Positions 53,044 to 61,984 are shown, counted from the stretch's first letter. The stretch: 64,000 nucleotides of DNA from Ancylothrix sp. D3o (GCF_025370775.1 NZ_JAMXEX010000010.1:67131-131130); one strand, 5' to 3'. The notes: generated from the letters alone by a model not told the origin. Made by a program: numbers and translations.

Positions 53044-53559
53044 TTAATATTGAACCAAAGAAATAATCGGCACATCAGCCGGCAAATTTTGGCGTCCGTT
53101 TAAATCTACCAACTCCACGATAAACGCAAAACCAACCAAATGAGAGCCGGTTTGCGCCACTAACTGCGCCGTAGCCGCCGCCGTGCCCCCAGTTGCAATC
53201 AAATCATCCACAATCAAAACTCGACTACCCGGTGCCCAAGCATCTTGATGGACTTCCAGCCGGTCAGTACCATATTCAAGCGCATAATCAACCCCGTAAA
53301 CAGCCGCCGGCAACTTACCACGCTTGCGAACCGGCACAAAACCCACACCCATCTTATAAGCCAGAGGCGTGCCAAAAATGAAGCCCCGCGACTCCATCCC
53401 CGCAATATAATCCACCCCCATATCCGCACACTTATCGGCCAAAATATCAATCGTATAACGCAAAGCCTGGGGGTTGCCTAGCAGCGTCGTAATGTCTCGA
53501 AATAAAATACCCGGTTTAGGAAAATCAGGGATATCGCGGATAACAGACTTCAGATCCAT
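53044..53559 (-). CDS. apt: Adenine phosphoribosyltransferase
   Basis: A 171-residue protein of standard length. The N-terminus [21 protein letters not shown] is typical for Apt, which converts adenine and PRPP to AMP. The substrate loop reads [19 protein letters not shown] and the PRPP-binding site [20 protein letters not shown] at about residues 118-137. All key residues are present. The gene is upstream of the permease gene on the same strand, but two hairpins separate them. Start ATG at 53559. Confidence 0.96.
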   Translation of the reverse strand: MDLKSVIRDIPDFPKPGILFRDITTLLGNPQALRYTIDILADKCADMGVDYIAGMESRGFIFGTPLAYKMGVGFVPVRKRGKLPAAVYGVDYALEYGTDRLEVHQDAWAPGSRVLIVDDLIATGGTAAATAQLVAQTGSHLVGFAFIVELVDLNGRQNLPADVPIISLVQY

Positions 53560-53951
53560 GAGTTTATTCGCTTAGGGATGGTTCAGAAAAAAAATGCCTA
53601 AAACTGACTAGCCCAGGCGTGCCGGTAGTGAAACCCTACCCACACCCCAGACGTCGTGCAAAGAAAAATCCTACACTACAATGGACATCCCTCACACATC
53701 CTCCACCAAAAAGGCAACCATCCGCCGCAAAACAGTGTCATTAAACTGCCAAAATCTTGATAAGATAATGTCTTTGTTTATCCCCGGATGCGGAAAATCC
53801 CCCTCCGAATTTGGGTAAAACCAAGCCAAAGGAAGATCCCAAGCAACGCAAATGAGAGAATAAGCTAAATACTAGAAGTGAAATATTTTTGTGTGAAAAC
53901 CCTTATAAATTTCGCCCCCAAAAGACCAGTTGACCATCCCAGGCAGTCAAT
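53560..53951. other. 392-bp divergent intergenic region
   Basis: The region separates apt (minus) and the DUF3038 gene (plus) and must hold both promoters. I see no convincing -35/-10 pair, RNA gene or repeat; a short CGTGCCGGTAG near 53620 is one of the many GCCGGT hexamers. Confidence 0.5.
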
Positions 53952-54578
53952 ATGAACAGTCCCGTAACCCTAATGCAATCCAATAGTTCGCCACACCGGT
54001 CAACCCCGTTTATTTTAGACAGTTTGCCGAACCTGCCCTTCTCAGATGACGGTGCACCCCGCCGTACCCGAATGCAAATTGACCTGATGTTATTGGCAAT
54101 TGAAGCCCTCAACCTCAGAGGTTCCGAAGATATTCTGGCAGCGGCAAAAGAACTTGAACTCGACGATATTATCAAAAACCGCGTCACCCTGTGGCGGATG
54201 CGGAGCACTAACCCCCTGCGCCGGTTTAGTCAACGCCGGCCCCTCACCCTCGAAGAAGCCAAAGCCCTCGTCCTCATCGGTTGTCATTTAACCAAGCGGC
54301 TTACCGTTCCTATCCGTCAGCTTTTGATGGACTATCAACAACTACGCCAAAAACAACTCCCCCTAGACCATCATCTGCGCTTATCAGACTATCTCGAACG
54401 CTTTCGAGTCCATTTTCGCTCTCGGATGAACCCCCGCCGTACCGCAGTGCTGGCCTACAAAACCGATGAAAAATTAAACGAATTAGCCCTAGAATTACTA
54501 GCAAAATTACTTTTCTGCACCGGCACGTCTGGAATGCAGCGTTTCTGGATCAGTCTGTTTGACGGTGAGGTGCTATGA
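53952..54578 (+). CDS. DUF3038 family protein
   Basis: A 208-residue, mainly helical cytosolic protein. Typical sequence of the cyanobacterial DUF3038 family: MQIDLMLLAIEALNLRGSED near 40-59, RVTLWRMRSTNPLRR, LVLIGCHLTKRLTVPIRQLL, and the conserved end GTSGMQRFWISLFDGEV. Its TGA overlaps the ATG of the DUF4335 gene in ATGA. The two families are usually neighbours in cyanobacteria, so they probably work together. No function is known. A candidate start is ATG 53952; MQSNSSPH eight residues later is an alternative. Confidence 0.88.
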   Translation: MNSPVTLMQSNSSPHRSTPFILDSLPNLPFSDDGAPRRTRMQIDLMLLAIEALNLRGSEDILAAAKELELDDIIKNRVTLWRMRSTNPLRRFSQRRPLTLEEAKALVLIGCHLTKRLTVPIRQLLMDYQQLRQKQLPLDHHLRLSDYLERFRVHFRSRMNPRRTAVLAYKTDEKLNELALELLAKLLFCTGTSGMQRFWISLFDGEVL

Positions 54579-56032
54579 CCATTCAACGCCAGTATAGTTT
54601 ACCAAATTGCACATTATTTCTCGAAGGACTCAGCGACGCACCGGCCCCTAACCCTACTGAGTTTCGGCCTTTGATGTCGATGCTGATCAACGCCGAATGC
54701 CGGTTTGCCGGTGTCTCACAAAGTCTTTCTGGAGGCCGAGAATTTTTTGAAGGTCTTGTTAAAGCTGTCTCAACCTATGCTCAACAATTCTTAAGCGGCG
54801 TTCCTCACCTAGACAAATCTAACAATTTACCGGCACCTGTAGAGTTACGGCCAAGTAGCGGAAATTTACACCGGCTCATTGTTCGACCCACCGATAAAGT
54901 CGGTAGCGGTTCTCCAATTGAACTTGATTTAACTACAGTACAGTTATTTGATTTAGTCGAAGCCATCGATCAATTCCTAGCCGACACCCGCACTTTACCA
55001 GAATTATCAGTGCCTCTGGTGCCGGTTTCCAAACGCGACATTCAAACCAGCGAACCCCTCGCCAAGCGAGCCATACCGGCAGCCATTGGTGTTTCCAGCT
55101 TAGCAGCAGCAGCTATCGCTTTTTCCTTCATGCCAATACCAGAAGTACGCCGGCCCGAAGAACCTCAGCCCCAAACCTCCAGCCAAACGCAAAATACCCC
55201 AAATGCTGTGGCTGCCGGTACTCCCGATCCCACTTCTTCTACACCACCGGCCTCAGAAGCCGGCACTCCAGAGCCAACTTCTTCTACACCACCGGCCTCA
55301 GATATCCAAACTACTCTGGCCAGTGTTCCCGAAATTACCGAGCCGGCTAAACTCGAAGACCTCAACAGCAAACTTTTTGACCAACTAGACAAAGAATGGC
55401 AGCAAAGAAATCTTGCTGAAGAATTAAGCTATCGCGTTACAGTCGGTGGAGATGGGGCAATTATTGGCTATAAGCCGGTTAACGACGCCGCCACCAATGC
55501 CAAAGAAACCCCCCTCTTAAACTTGCTTTATCTACCTCCGGGTGGCGGTCAAGCAACCCCCGAATCCTATGCCGATTTTAAGGTAGTATTTACGCCGCGT
55601 GGTGCGCTGCAAGTAAGCCCCTGGAAAGGTTTTAACCCCCCTCCCGCCCCCACTCCCACACCCACACCCACGCTTTCTCCAAGCCTCTCTCCCGCGCCAT
55701 CTCCAACGCCGACCACTTCCTCCTCTGGCTCAGAAATTACCGATCCTGCTCAGCTTGAATCTTTGCAACAGCAACTTTACGGACAAATTCACGACAATTG
55801 GAAAACCAAACCTTCTTTTGAGCGGGAGTTAACTTTTAAAGTTGGCATTTCTTCGGACGGCAAAATTGTTGAGTATGAGCCTCTCAATCAACCGGCTTCT
55901 GATTATGTTAATGAAACGCCTTTAGGTAATTTAAAACAACTGACACCAGGCGGTTCACAACAGGCTCATTATCGGGTTGTTTTTACCCCCCAAGGTGTGC
56001 TGCAAGTTAGCCCCTGGAAAGGTTTTAGGTAA
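54575..56032 (+). CDS. DUF4335 family protein with duplicated C-terminal domain
   Basis: A 485-residue protein. Residues 1-170 are the DUF4335 core (RQYSLPNCTLFLEGLSD; LINAECRFAGVSQSLSGG; ELDLTTVQLFDLVEAID). A hydrophobic segment lies at 171-191 (PAAIGVSSLAAAAIAFSFMP), followed by a low-complexity Thr/Pro/Ser linker with a DNA-level direct repeat (55217-55301). Two homologous 95-residue modules follow: 250-350 (LEDLNSKLFDQLDKEWQQ to VFTPRGALQVSPWKGF) and 388-485 (LESLQQQLYGQIHDNWK to VFTPQGVLQVSPWKGF). They are separated by a second Pro/Thr/Ser linker. It is translationally coupled to DUF3038. Role unknown. Confidence 0.87.
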   Translation: MTIQRQYSLPNCTLFLEGLSDAPAPNPTEFRPLMSMLINAECRFAGVSQSLSGGREFFEGLVKAVSTYAQQFLSGVPHLDKSNNLPAPVELRPSSGNLHRLIVRPTDKVGSGSPIELDLTTVQLFDLVEAIDQFLADTRTLPELSVPLVPVSKRDIQTSEPLAKRAIPAAIGVSSLAAAAIAFSFMPIPEVRRPEEPQPQTSSQTQNTPNAVAAGTPDPTSSTPPASEAGTPEPTSSTPPASDIQTTLASVPEITEPAKLEDLNSKLFDQLDKEWQQRNLAEELSYRVTVGGDGAIIGYKPVNDAATNAKETPLLNLLYLPPGGGQATPESYADFKVVFTPRGALQVSPWKGFNPPPAPTPTPTPTLSPSLSPAPSPTPTTSSSGSEITDPAQLESLQQQLYGQIHDNWKTKPSFERELTFKVGISSDGKIVEYEPLNQPASDYVNETPLGNLKQLTPGGSQQAHYRVVFTPQGVLQVSPWKGFR

Positions 56033-56044
56033 GAAACAAAGAAT

Positions 56045-56073
56045 AAACCGGGTTGCTTAAATAAACCCGGTTT
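56045..56073. terminator. Bidirectional hairpin terminator
   Basis: Perfect ten-base stem AAACCGGGTT/AACCCGGTTT with a nine-base loop. The loop contains the stop codon of the minus-strand PLD-like gene (56057-56059), and the hairpin lies 12 bases after the DUF4335 stop. Confidence 0.7.
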
Positions 56074-57169
56074 CTAAGTTTGATTTGGCTTCGTTAAAGC
56101 GTTGGATGAGTTCTTGAATAATCAGGGGGTCAGTGGTTCGGACTACGACTTCTGGCTCATGTGTGGCCGCAGATTTGTTGAGGACGCTGTGACTTCCTAC
56201 CCAAGCAAAACTTTCATCACAAACAATGAAGTTTTCATGGCTTTCTATTTGTTTAAATACAATTTTTCCTGGGTATTCTTGGGCAAGTTCTTGTAATTGT
56301 TGCAGAGGCAAGTTTTGTTCGCCGTTTGTCCAGCCTATTTGAATAGTAATAGAGCGGTTTAAAAAGGTTTTAATTAAAAAGGCTTTAATTTTTTCTAAAA
56401 GTTCGGGTGGGATAGGTTGTTGTCTCATCCAAGGAGAGGCAATAATCAGCCGGTTTTGAGCCGTTTCCAAGGCTTCTTCGATGACGGTTTGATGCGGGTT
56501 TGGCGACGTTACTAGCTCATATTCATAGGGTGTTTGTAGGGTTTGCAATTGTTGGTTTATTTCTGCAATAAAGCTGATATCGGTAGTTTCAATTTTGCTG
56601 GGAATATGGCTGGTTTTAGTTTCGATTTGTGGTTGGGAGTTTTGGGGGCTGGGTAGCCGGTCAATGGTTTGTCGTAAGGCGAGGATAATTTCGGCTAGGT
56701 TTTCTATTTGTTGGAGTTCGGGCCGGTTTTTAAATTGTTGGTTGAGCAGATGTATTTCTTCTCCTAGTGTTCCGACCGCTATTTCTAGGCTATCTTGTTT
56801 ATTTTTGAGGATATCGATATCAGTGTTTTGCCGGTTTATATATTGTGTGGGGTCGATATTTTTGGCTTGGGTTTCTAGTTGTTGAATGAGTATTTGAATT
56901 GCGCCAGACCATTCTTTTTTGGCGCTATCTAGGCGCTCAATTTGTTGGTTGATTTGTTGCAGTGCGGTGGTAGTGAGTTGGGTATTTTTTTGCTCAAAAA
57001 AGCGCCGGTTGCTTAAATTAAGGGCTAGGGAAAGGGAAACAGGCGCGACAGCGTAAAGAATTTGCTCGCTGAGGACGGCTGCAACCGAACCGGCAAAGCA
57101 ACCAACCAAGGATAGGGATTCAATTGTTTGTAGCCAGTGGCGGTTTTTTGTCATTTTTCCATTTTCCAT
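56057..57169 (-). CDS. Membrane-hairpin / coiled-coil / degenerate phospholipase D-like protein
   Basis: A 370-residue protein. The N-terminal module (residues 12-57: LQTIESLSLVGCFAGSVAA, EQILYAVAPVSLSL, LNLSNRR) matches the other family members. Residues 60-200 are a coiled coil (TALQQINQQIERL). The C-terminal domain at 215-370 has the single phospholipase D-like repeat layout: VIEEALETAQNRLIIASPWM, then the would-be HxKxxxxD motif as HENFIVCD (311-318), then GSHSVLNKSA. The catalytic Lys is replaced by Asn while His311 and Asp318 remain. It may be an inactive, substrate-binding PLD fold. The gene is 50 bp downstream of the WD40 member on the same strand. M6 is an alternative start. Confidence 0.8.
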   Translation of the reverse strand: MENGKMTKNRHWLQTIESLSLVGCFAGSVAAVLSEQILYAVAPVSLSLALNLSNRRFFEQKNTQLTTTALQQINQQIERLDSAKKEWSGAIQILIQQLETQAKNIDPTQYINRQNTDIDILKNKQDSLEIAVGTLGEEIHLLNQQFKNRPELQQIENLAEIILALRQTIDRLPSPQNSQPQIETKTSHIPSKIETTDISFIAEINQQLQTLQTPYEYELVTSPNPHQTVIEEALETAQNRLIIASPWMRQQPIPPELLEKIKAFLIKTFLNRSITIQIGWTNGEQNLPLQQLQELAQEYPGKIVFKQIESHENFIVCDESFAWVGSHSVLNKSAATHEPEVVVRTTDPLIIQELIQRFNEAKSNLETGFI

Positions 57170-57219
57170 TTTCCATTGTCATTTGTCATTTTTTTAGGGA
57201 TTAATGAGAATGACAAAAA

Positions 57220-58719
57220 TCACTCGCGTTGCCAAATTTTGAGGGTGCCGTTGGCGCTGCCGGTGGAGAGCAGTTGGCCGGAGGGGCTGATGGCGAGGGA
57301 GATGACGGGTTGGTTGTCTTCTGAGAGGGTGCAGACACATTCGCCGGTGATCATATCCCACATTTTAACGGTGCCGTCGGCGCTACCGGTGATCAGGGTG
57401 TTGCCGTCGGGGGTGAAGGTGATGCAATAGACGGGGCCGGTGTGTTCGGCGATGGTGCCGAGTAGTTCGCGGTTGGGAAGTTGCCAAATTTTTACGGTGC
57501 CGTCGCCGTTGCCGGAGGCTAGAAGTTCGCCGTCGGGACTGATGGTAAGTGACCACACGAAGTCTAAGTTACCGCTGAGGCTGGCAATTTGGCTGGCTTC
57601 AGGAAGGCTCCAGAGGTGAATGAGTCCGTCTCCTCCCCCGGAGGCGAGAATTTGGCCATCCGGGCTGAATTTGAGGGCGTAAACGGGGCCGCTATAGTCG
57701 GTGAGGCGGTGTTGCAGGATGCCGGTGCCGGTTTGCCAAATTTTGATGGTTTCGTCAAAGCTGCCAGAGGCAAGCATTTTGCCGTCGGGACTGATGGCGA
57801 TGGCTCGAACTGAACCGCTGTGGGCAACGATGCTGTCAAGCATTTCGCCGCTGGTGATGTTCCAAAATTTGATTGTTTGATCCCAACTGGCGCTGGCGAA
57901 CATTTGGCTGTCTGGGGTGATGGCGACTGAAAAGATGCCTCGCAGGTGTGCTGTGAGGGTGTGCAAAAGTAGGCCGGTGTGGAGATCCCAAATTTTGAGG
58001 GTTTTGTCAAAGCTGCCGGATACTAGATGCTGGCCATCGGGGCTGATGGCAAGGGCGCTTATCCAGTCGGTGTGGGCGTTGTGGGTGGTTTTGCACTGCC
58101 ATTTTTGGGGGGTGAGGGTTGAGGTAGCGATTCTTGGCAGGAGTACGGGTTTGGCGGTAGTGGCGGGGGTTGTAGAGTGCGGTTGAACGCTGACTTGAGG
58201 GCTGGGGAGTTGGGGGCTGTTTTTGGTTTCTTCTCTCCGTCTTTGTTGCAAGGTTTCGAGGCTGTTTGCTAAACCGGCAAGGCGTTCTGAGAATTGGTTA
58301 AGGTTGCGTTCGAGGCGGTCTACTCGCTCGATGACGGCGGAGGTGTTGAGGTAATGAATAACGCTACTCACTGATTCTTGCAAGGTTGTGCATTGTTCTT
58401 GCAGGCTTTTGAGGTTTTGATAAATCAGGGTGTTGTCTGCTGGGGTTTCTGTTTCGCTGGGTTTAACTTCGGTTGGGGTTTGCTTAGTTACCAGTTCCTC
58501 GGAAAGTTGTTGCTGGATGCGGGCTATGGCGGCTGAGGTTCGCCGCCAGTTAGCTTGGTTTACGCGGTAACGGGTGATCAGGTTGAGGGCGACGGATATG
58601 GTGAGGGGAAAAAGAGCCCATTTTGCTTGCCCGGATATTGCTGCTGCGATTAAACCTATGATGGTGCAAGCGAGGGCTGTATATTCTGCTATCTCGACGC
58701 GGTGAGGAGTGTTCCACAT
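57220..58719 (-). CDS. Membrane-hairpin / coiled-coil / seven-blade WD40 protein
   Basis: A 499-residue protein. The N-terminal module (residues 6-50: VEIAEYTALACTIIGLIAA, FPLTISVALNLITRYR) is homologous to those at 45802, 48252 and 56057. Residues 55-165 are a coiled coil (LKSLQEQCTTLQESVSSV, RVDRLERNLNQFSERL). From about 205 to the end are seven canonical WD40 blades (ISALAISPDGQHLVSGSFD, VYCITFTPDGNTLITGSAD, LAISPSGQLLSTGSAN), giving a complete propeller. No enzyme domain. It forms a two-gene unit with the PLD-like gene. The propeller is more regular than that at 45802-48219, and the two share blade wording, suggesting domain reuse. Confidence 0.85.
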   Translation of the reverse strand: MWNTPHRVEIAEYTALACTIIGLIAAAISGQAKWALFPLTISVALNLITRYRVNQANWRRTSAAIARIQQQLSEELVTKQTPTEVKPSETETPADNTLIYQNLKSLQEQCTTLQESVSSVIHYLNTSAVIERVDRLERNLNQFSERLAGLANSLETLQQRRREETKNSPQLPSPQVSVQPHSTTPATTAKPVLLPRIATSTLTPQKWQCKTTHNAHTDWISALAISPDGQHLVSGSFDKTLKIWDLHTGLLLHTLTAHLRGIFSVAITPDSQMFASASWDQTIKFWNITSGEMLDSIVAHSGSVRAIAISPDGKMLASGSFDETIKIWQTGTGILQHRLTDYSGPVYALKFSPDGQILASGGGDGLIHLWSLPEASQIASLSGNLDFVWSLTISPDGELLASGNGDGTVKIWQLPNRELLGTIAEHTGPVYCITFTPDGNTLITGSADGTVKMWDMITGECVCTLSEDNQPVISLAISPSGQLLSTGSANGTLKIWQRE

Positions 58720-59750
58720 TTTGATGATTCTGATAGCGTTAGGTATTTTTGGGGCGAGTGTGAGTGTAACTTTGGCTTTCGGTGCAATAAAAATTGCTTT
58801 GAATCATAGCACTATTGCCGAAGTTTTAGTCAACTGCTCTATTTTTAATTTTATATCGATTTGAGGGTCTATTGCTGCCTGTGTTCTATTGAATTTGGGC
58901 ATAACTATACAAGATTTGGGCCACACTGTACAAGCTTTTGTATGGGGATTTTTTAAAGTTTGCTGACAAAACTTTTTCTGGGCTTTCGATTTTTTAGGGT
59001 CTTTTTTATATATATGGGTTTTGGTGATTTCCTGTGCCATTCGTGTTTACATTAAACGCCGTCTTTTGCTTGGTATGGGTTTTTGCGAAAAGAACCGAAA
59101 AGCAATCTCTACTTTAAGGGCTAGGGGCTGGCTAAGAGTGGGTTTTGATTTTTTATAGCCCGGAGACATTAAGTTTATATTTGTGGCGGCTGTGGCGGGG
59201 TTTTTAGAGGTTAATTTAAAGTGGGGTTTTCCTCTCTATTGCCCCTAATTTTAGGGGACTTTAGATAGATTTTGCTTGGGGTATATTGGCATGATTGAGA
59301 TAAATTCTTGCTGAGGGGGCCGGTGTTGGCAAAGCAAGTTTATCTCGAATTATTGAAAAGTAAAAAATTTTAAAATTTTGGTTTTGCTGCCTAAAAAAAT
59401 ATGAAGGATTCTTTGTTAAATAATTTGGGAAAGTCTGGCAAACTAAGTGTGGAATTTTAAAATTTTTGCTTCGGTTTGGCCGGCTGCTAGAACAGACGCC
59501 AAGCCTAAATAAAGAAGAACTCGCTCGACAATTGGGGAAAGAGAAGGCTCTGCTGTGTTTTTGGCAAAACCGAAGGCAGCACAGCAGTTGTAGTCCTTGC
59601 GGTGAAAAGATTTAAAGATTTTTTGGCTTCTCTCTTGACGAATAAATCAACAAAGGCTACTATGGGTTTAGTTGATGAAAAATTCAACTATAGACAGACT
59701 GAGGTGGGCCACCGGCCTCGTACTGTACCCAAACAAAAGAGGAAAGGAAA
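58720..59750. other. 1031-bp AT-rich intergenic leader without clear genes
   Basis: It holds a CCCCTAA/TTAGGGG hairpin at about 59243-59258 and a 13-bp inverted repeat with a two-base bulge, GAGATAAATTCTTGC (59297-59311) and GCAAGTTTATCTC (59334-59346). A CTGCTGTG/CACAGCAG hairpin lies at 59550-59587. Two short minus-strand frames (58804-59040, Lys-rich; 59505-59687) lack ribosome sites and family resemblance. It may carry a long 5' leader or an RNA gene for the coiled-coil operon. Confidence 0.55.
59297..59346. promoter_or_regulatory. Bulged inverted repeat in the coiled-coil operon leader
   Basis: Arms GAGATAAA(TT)CTTGC and GCAAGTTTATCTC pair over 13 bases around a 22-base loop that includes GGGGGCCGGTG. 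It could be a stable RNA hairpin or a binding site; it lies about 400 bp before the first coiled-coil gene. Confidence 0.35.
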
Positions 59751-60743
59751 ATGAATAAAATTGCCGAGAAAGACAGCAAAGCAAAGATTCTGGAAACCTT
59801 TTATTTCTTGTTGGTTGAGCGAAAAAAGATTGAGTCTAAAGTTGCGACAAAAGAAGAAGAAGCTGCCAAAGAGCAAAACAAAATCTTGCTAGAAAATGCA
59901 GGTAAATATACAGTCGATGGGATTGTTAAAGGCTTAGCGGATCTACAGTTAGAATTTGGAACAATTGTTAACGGGTTATCAGAAAAGCTGGGAAGTGAAT
60001 CCTCAAAGTTAGAGGAATTGAAACAGGCGATTGAGATTGAAAAGCAAAACTTGCAAGAAGTTCAACAAATTCGGGTGGCGGCGGATGCGTTATATATTTT
60101 GACGCAGGAACACCAAGAACGCTTAAAATTAATCGAAGAAAAGGCATTAGAGCAGCGAGAGAAGCTGGAAAAAGAGATTGCTGAAACGCGGAAAATTTGG
60201 CAGAAAGAGCAAGAGGAATATGAGGCGCAGGTGGAAGAGGAAGGGGAGTTATTAATTAAGCAGCGCCAGCAAGAAGCTGAGGATTTTGTTTATAAACTAG
60301 AACGTCAGCGAAAAATTGAGACAGATGAATACGAAAATCGCGCCCGCCAACAAGAAAGATTGTTGCAAGATACCGAACAAACCTATCAAAAACAATGGGC
60401 AGAACGCGAGAAAGTTTTGGCGGATAACCAGGCTTTATTTGTTGAATTTCAACAACGAGTAGAGAAGATGCCGGAAGAGTTGAAAAAGGCGGAAGAGGAT
60501 GCGAAGAAACGAGCGATTGAAGATGTAAATCGGGATGCGAAAGTGCGGGTTGATTTAACTGAGAAGGAATGGGAAAAAACCAAAGAAGGTTTTGATTTAC
60601 GGATTGTGTCTTTGGAGGCAACAATTCAGCGGCAAAGCGAGCAAATTGGGGAACTTTCGCAACAGTTACAAGAGACGATTAAACAAGCGCAAGAGTTGGC
60701 TTTGCGAGCGTTTGCAAGTACGAATGGTGCGGCAAAAAATTAA
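59751..60743 (+). CDS. Long coiled-coil protein, first of a tandem pair
   Basis: A 330-residue protein that is helical throughout. Residues 15-60 are Lys/Glu-rich (ERKKIESKVATKEEEAAKEQ). 60-110 contain the conserved core LADLQLEFGTIVNGLSEKLG then SSKLEELKQAIEIEKQNLQ. 110-310 are a continuous coiled coil with KLERQRKIETDEYENRARQQ and EKEWEKTKEGFDLRIVSLEA. The last residues are FASTNGAAKN. No signal, membrane or enzyme part. A ribosome site (GAGGAAAGG) precedes ATG 59751. Coiled-coil-rich proteins of cyanobacteria can form filaments or scaffolds, but no specific role is known for this family. Confidence 0.8.
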   Translation: MNKIAEKDSKAKILETFYFLLVERKKIESKVATKEEEAAKEQNKILLENAGKYTVDGIVKGLADLQLEFGTIVNGLSEKLGSESSKLEELKQAIEIEKQNLQEVQQIRVAADALYILTQEHQERLKLIEEKALEQREKLEKEIAETRKIWQKEQEEYEAQVEEEGELLIKQRQQEAEDFVYKLERQRKIETDEYENRARQQERLLQDTEQTYQKQWAEREKVLADNQALFVEFQQRVEKMPEELKKAEEDAKKRAIEDVNRDAKVRVDLTEKEWEKTKEGFDLRIVSLEATIQRQSEQIGELSQQLQETIKQAQELALRAFASTNGAAKN

Positions 60744-60811
60744 TGTTTTACCCAGCAATTTTAGCCGGTGGGTATAGCCAAATCTAAAACAATAATAAAA
60801 GGAGAGGAAAT

Positions 60812-61870
60812 ATGAGCAGCAAGAAAACCACGAACAAAAATAGCAATGCTGAAGTAGCAACAACTCCGCAAACAGATGAAGAAAACGCACCAAAAACAGC
60901 GACAAAGAAAGCTTTATCAAGCGCTAGTAAAACCACAGGAGAGTCTCAAAGTATGAAAACCCCATTGAAGATGAATCAACCGAAACTTTTACAAACAATT
61001 CAAAGTTTAGAAAAGTTGCAATTGGGGTTTATTAGTGCTGTGAGTGAGTTGTCGGAACAGTTGACTTTGGAGGCGTCAAAGTTAGCGGAAGTTCAAGTAT
61101 ATGTGGCTGAGGAAATTCAGCAGTTGGAGGCGTTGCATAGTGTGCAAGTAGCAGACGGTATGCTGGATAATTTGGTGGAGGAATATGAGGAAAGCTCAAA
61201 GACATTTGAGGAAGAGTTGAATGAACGACGGGATGCTTTGAAACAAGAGGCGGAGGAACAAGAAAAGGCGTGGGAAAAGGAACAGGAAGAACATCAGCGG
61301 ATGGTTAAGGAACAAAAGGAGTTACAAGTAAAGAATCGCCAGCGAGATAATCAGGAATATTTGTATGAATTGAAACTGCAACGACAGCTTGATAGTGATG
61401 AGTATGAGTTGCAGAAGAAGAATTTATATCAGGAATTGGAAGAGGCAAAACAGGCAAAAGATAAAGAGTGGGCCGAACGGGAAAAATCAATTGCAGAACG
61501 GGAAAAAGCGTTTACTGAGGTGAAAGAAAAAGTTGAGAATTTCCACAAAGAAAAAGAAGCCGCGATTAAGCGGGGAAGTGAGGAAGGTAAAGGAATAGCC
61601 AGTTACCAAGCAAAGGTAAAAGCTGATTTGTATGCCAAAGATATTGAGGGGCAAAAACAAGTTTATCAATTGCGTTTTCAATCGCTTGAGCAAACCATTC
61701 AAAGCCAAGAAACGAGGATTCAAAGTTTGTCGAAACAGTTAGATGCAGCGCTGAAACAAGTTCAAGATTTGGCGGTAAAAGCAATTGATGGAGCATCGAA
61801 TTTGAGTTCATCTCAACTTTTACGAGAGATTGCGTTAGAACAAGCTAAAACCCTTCAAAAAATGAAGTAA
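60812..61870 (+). CDS. Long coiled-coil protein, second of a tandem pair
   Basis: A 352-residue paralogue of the preceding gene, 68 bp downstream with the ribosome site AAGGAGAGG. Residues 1-45 are a Ser/Thr/Lys-rich, probably disordered head. The conserved core is LEKLQLGFISAVSELSEQL then EASKLAEVQVYVAEEIQQLE; a long coil (about 125-310) has ELKLQRQLDSDEYELQKKNL, and YQLRFQSLEQTIQSQETRI aligns with the end of its neighbour. The shared LEFGTIVNGLSE/LGFISAVSELSE and LE(R/L)QR-DEYE segments show common ancestry. A strong terminator follows, so the pair forms a complete operon; hetero-oligomers are likely. Confidence 0.8.
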   Translation: MSSKKTTNKNSNAEVATTPQTDEENAPKTATKKALSSASKTTGESQSMKTPLKMNQPKLLQTIQSLEKLQLGFISAVSELSEQLTLEASKLAEVQVYVAEEIQQLEALHSVQVADGMLDNLVEEYEESSKTFEEELNERRDALKQEAEEQEKAWEKEQEEHQRMVKEQKELQVKNRQRDNQEYLYELKLQRQLDSDEYELQKKNLYQELEEAKQAKDKEWAEREKSIAEREKAFTEVKEKVENFHKEKEAAIKRGSEEGKGIASYQAKVKADLYAKDIEGQKQVYQLRFQSLEQTIQSQETRIQSLSKQLDAALKQVQDLAVKAIDGASNLSSSQLLREIALEQAKTLQKMK

Positions 61871-61898
61871 AAAATTAATAGGTTTCCCACAAGCTATG

Positions 61899-61933
61899 GC
61901 CCCGGTTTTTTAAAGCAACCGGGGTTTCTTTTC
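61899..61933 (+). terminator. Rho-independent terminator of the coiled-coil operon
   Basis: Eight base-pair stem CCCCGGTT/AACCGGGG with a short loop, followed by TTTCTTTTC, 29 bases after the stop codon. Confidence 0.85.
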
Positions 61934-61984
61934 TTGACGGTGTTATATTAGTATAGAGATTTACGATAAATTTAAACTGCTGTT

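Noticed and set aside
58804-59040. 78-codon minus-strand frame upstream of the WD40 gene
   Set aside because: Lys/Thr-rich, no ribosome site before its ATG, no recognisable motif; AT-rich non-coding composition.
59505-59687. 60-codon minus-strand frame in the coiled-coil leader
   Set aside because: It spans a CTGCTGTG/CACAGCAG hairpin, has no ribosome site and no family resemblance.
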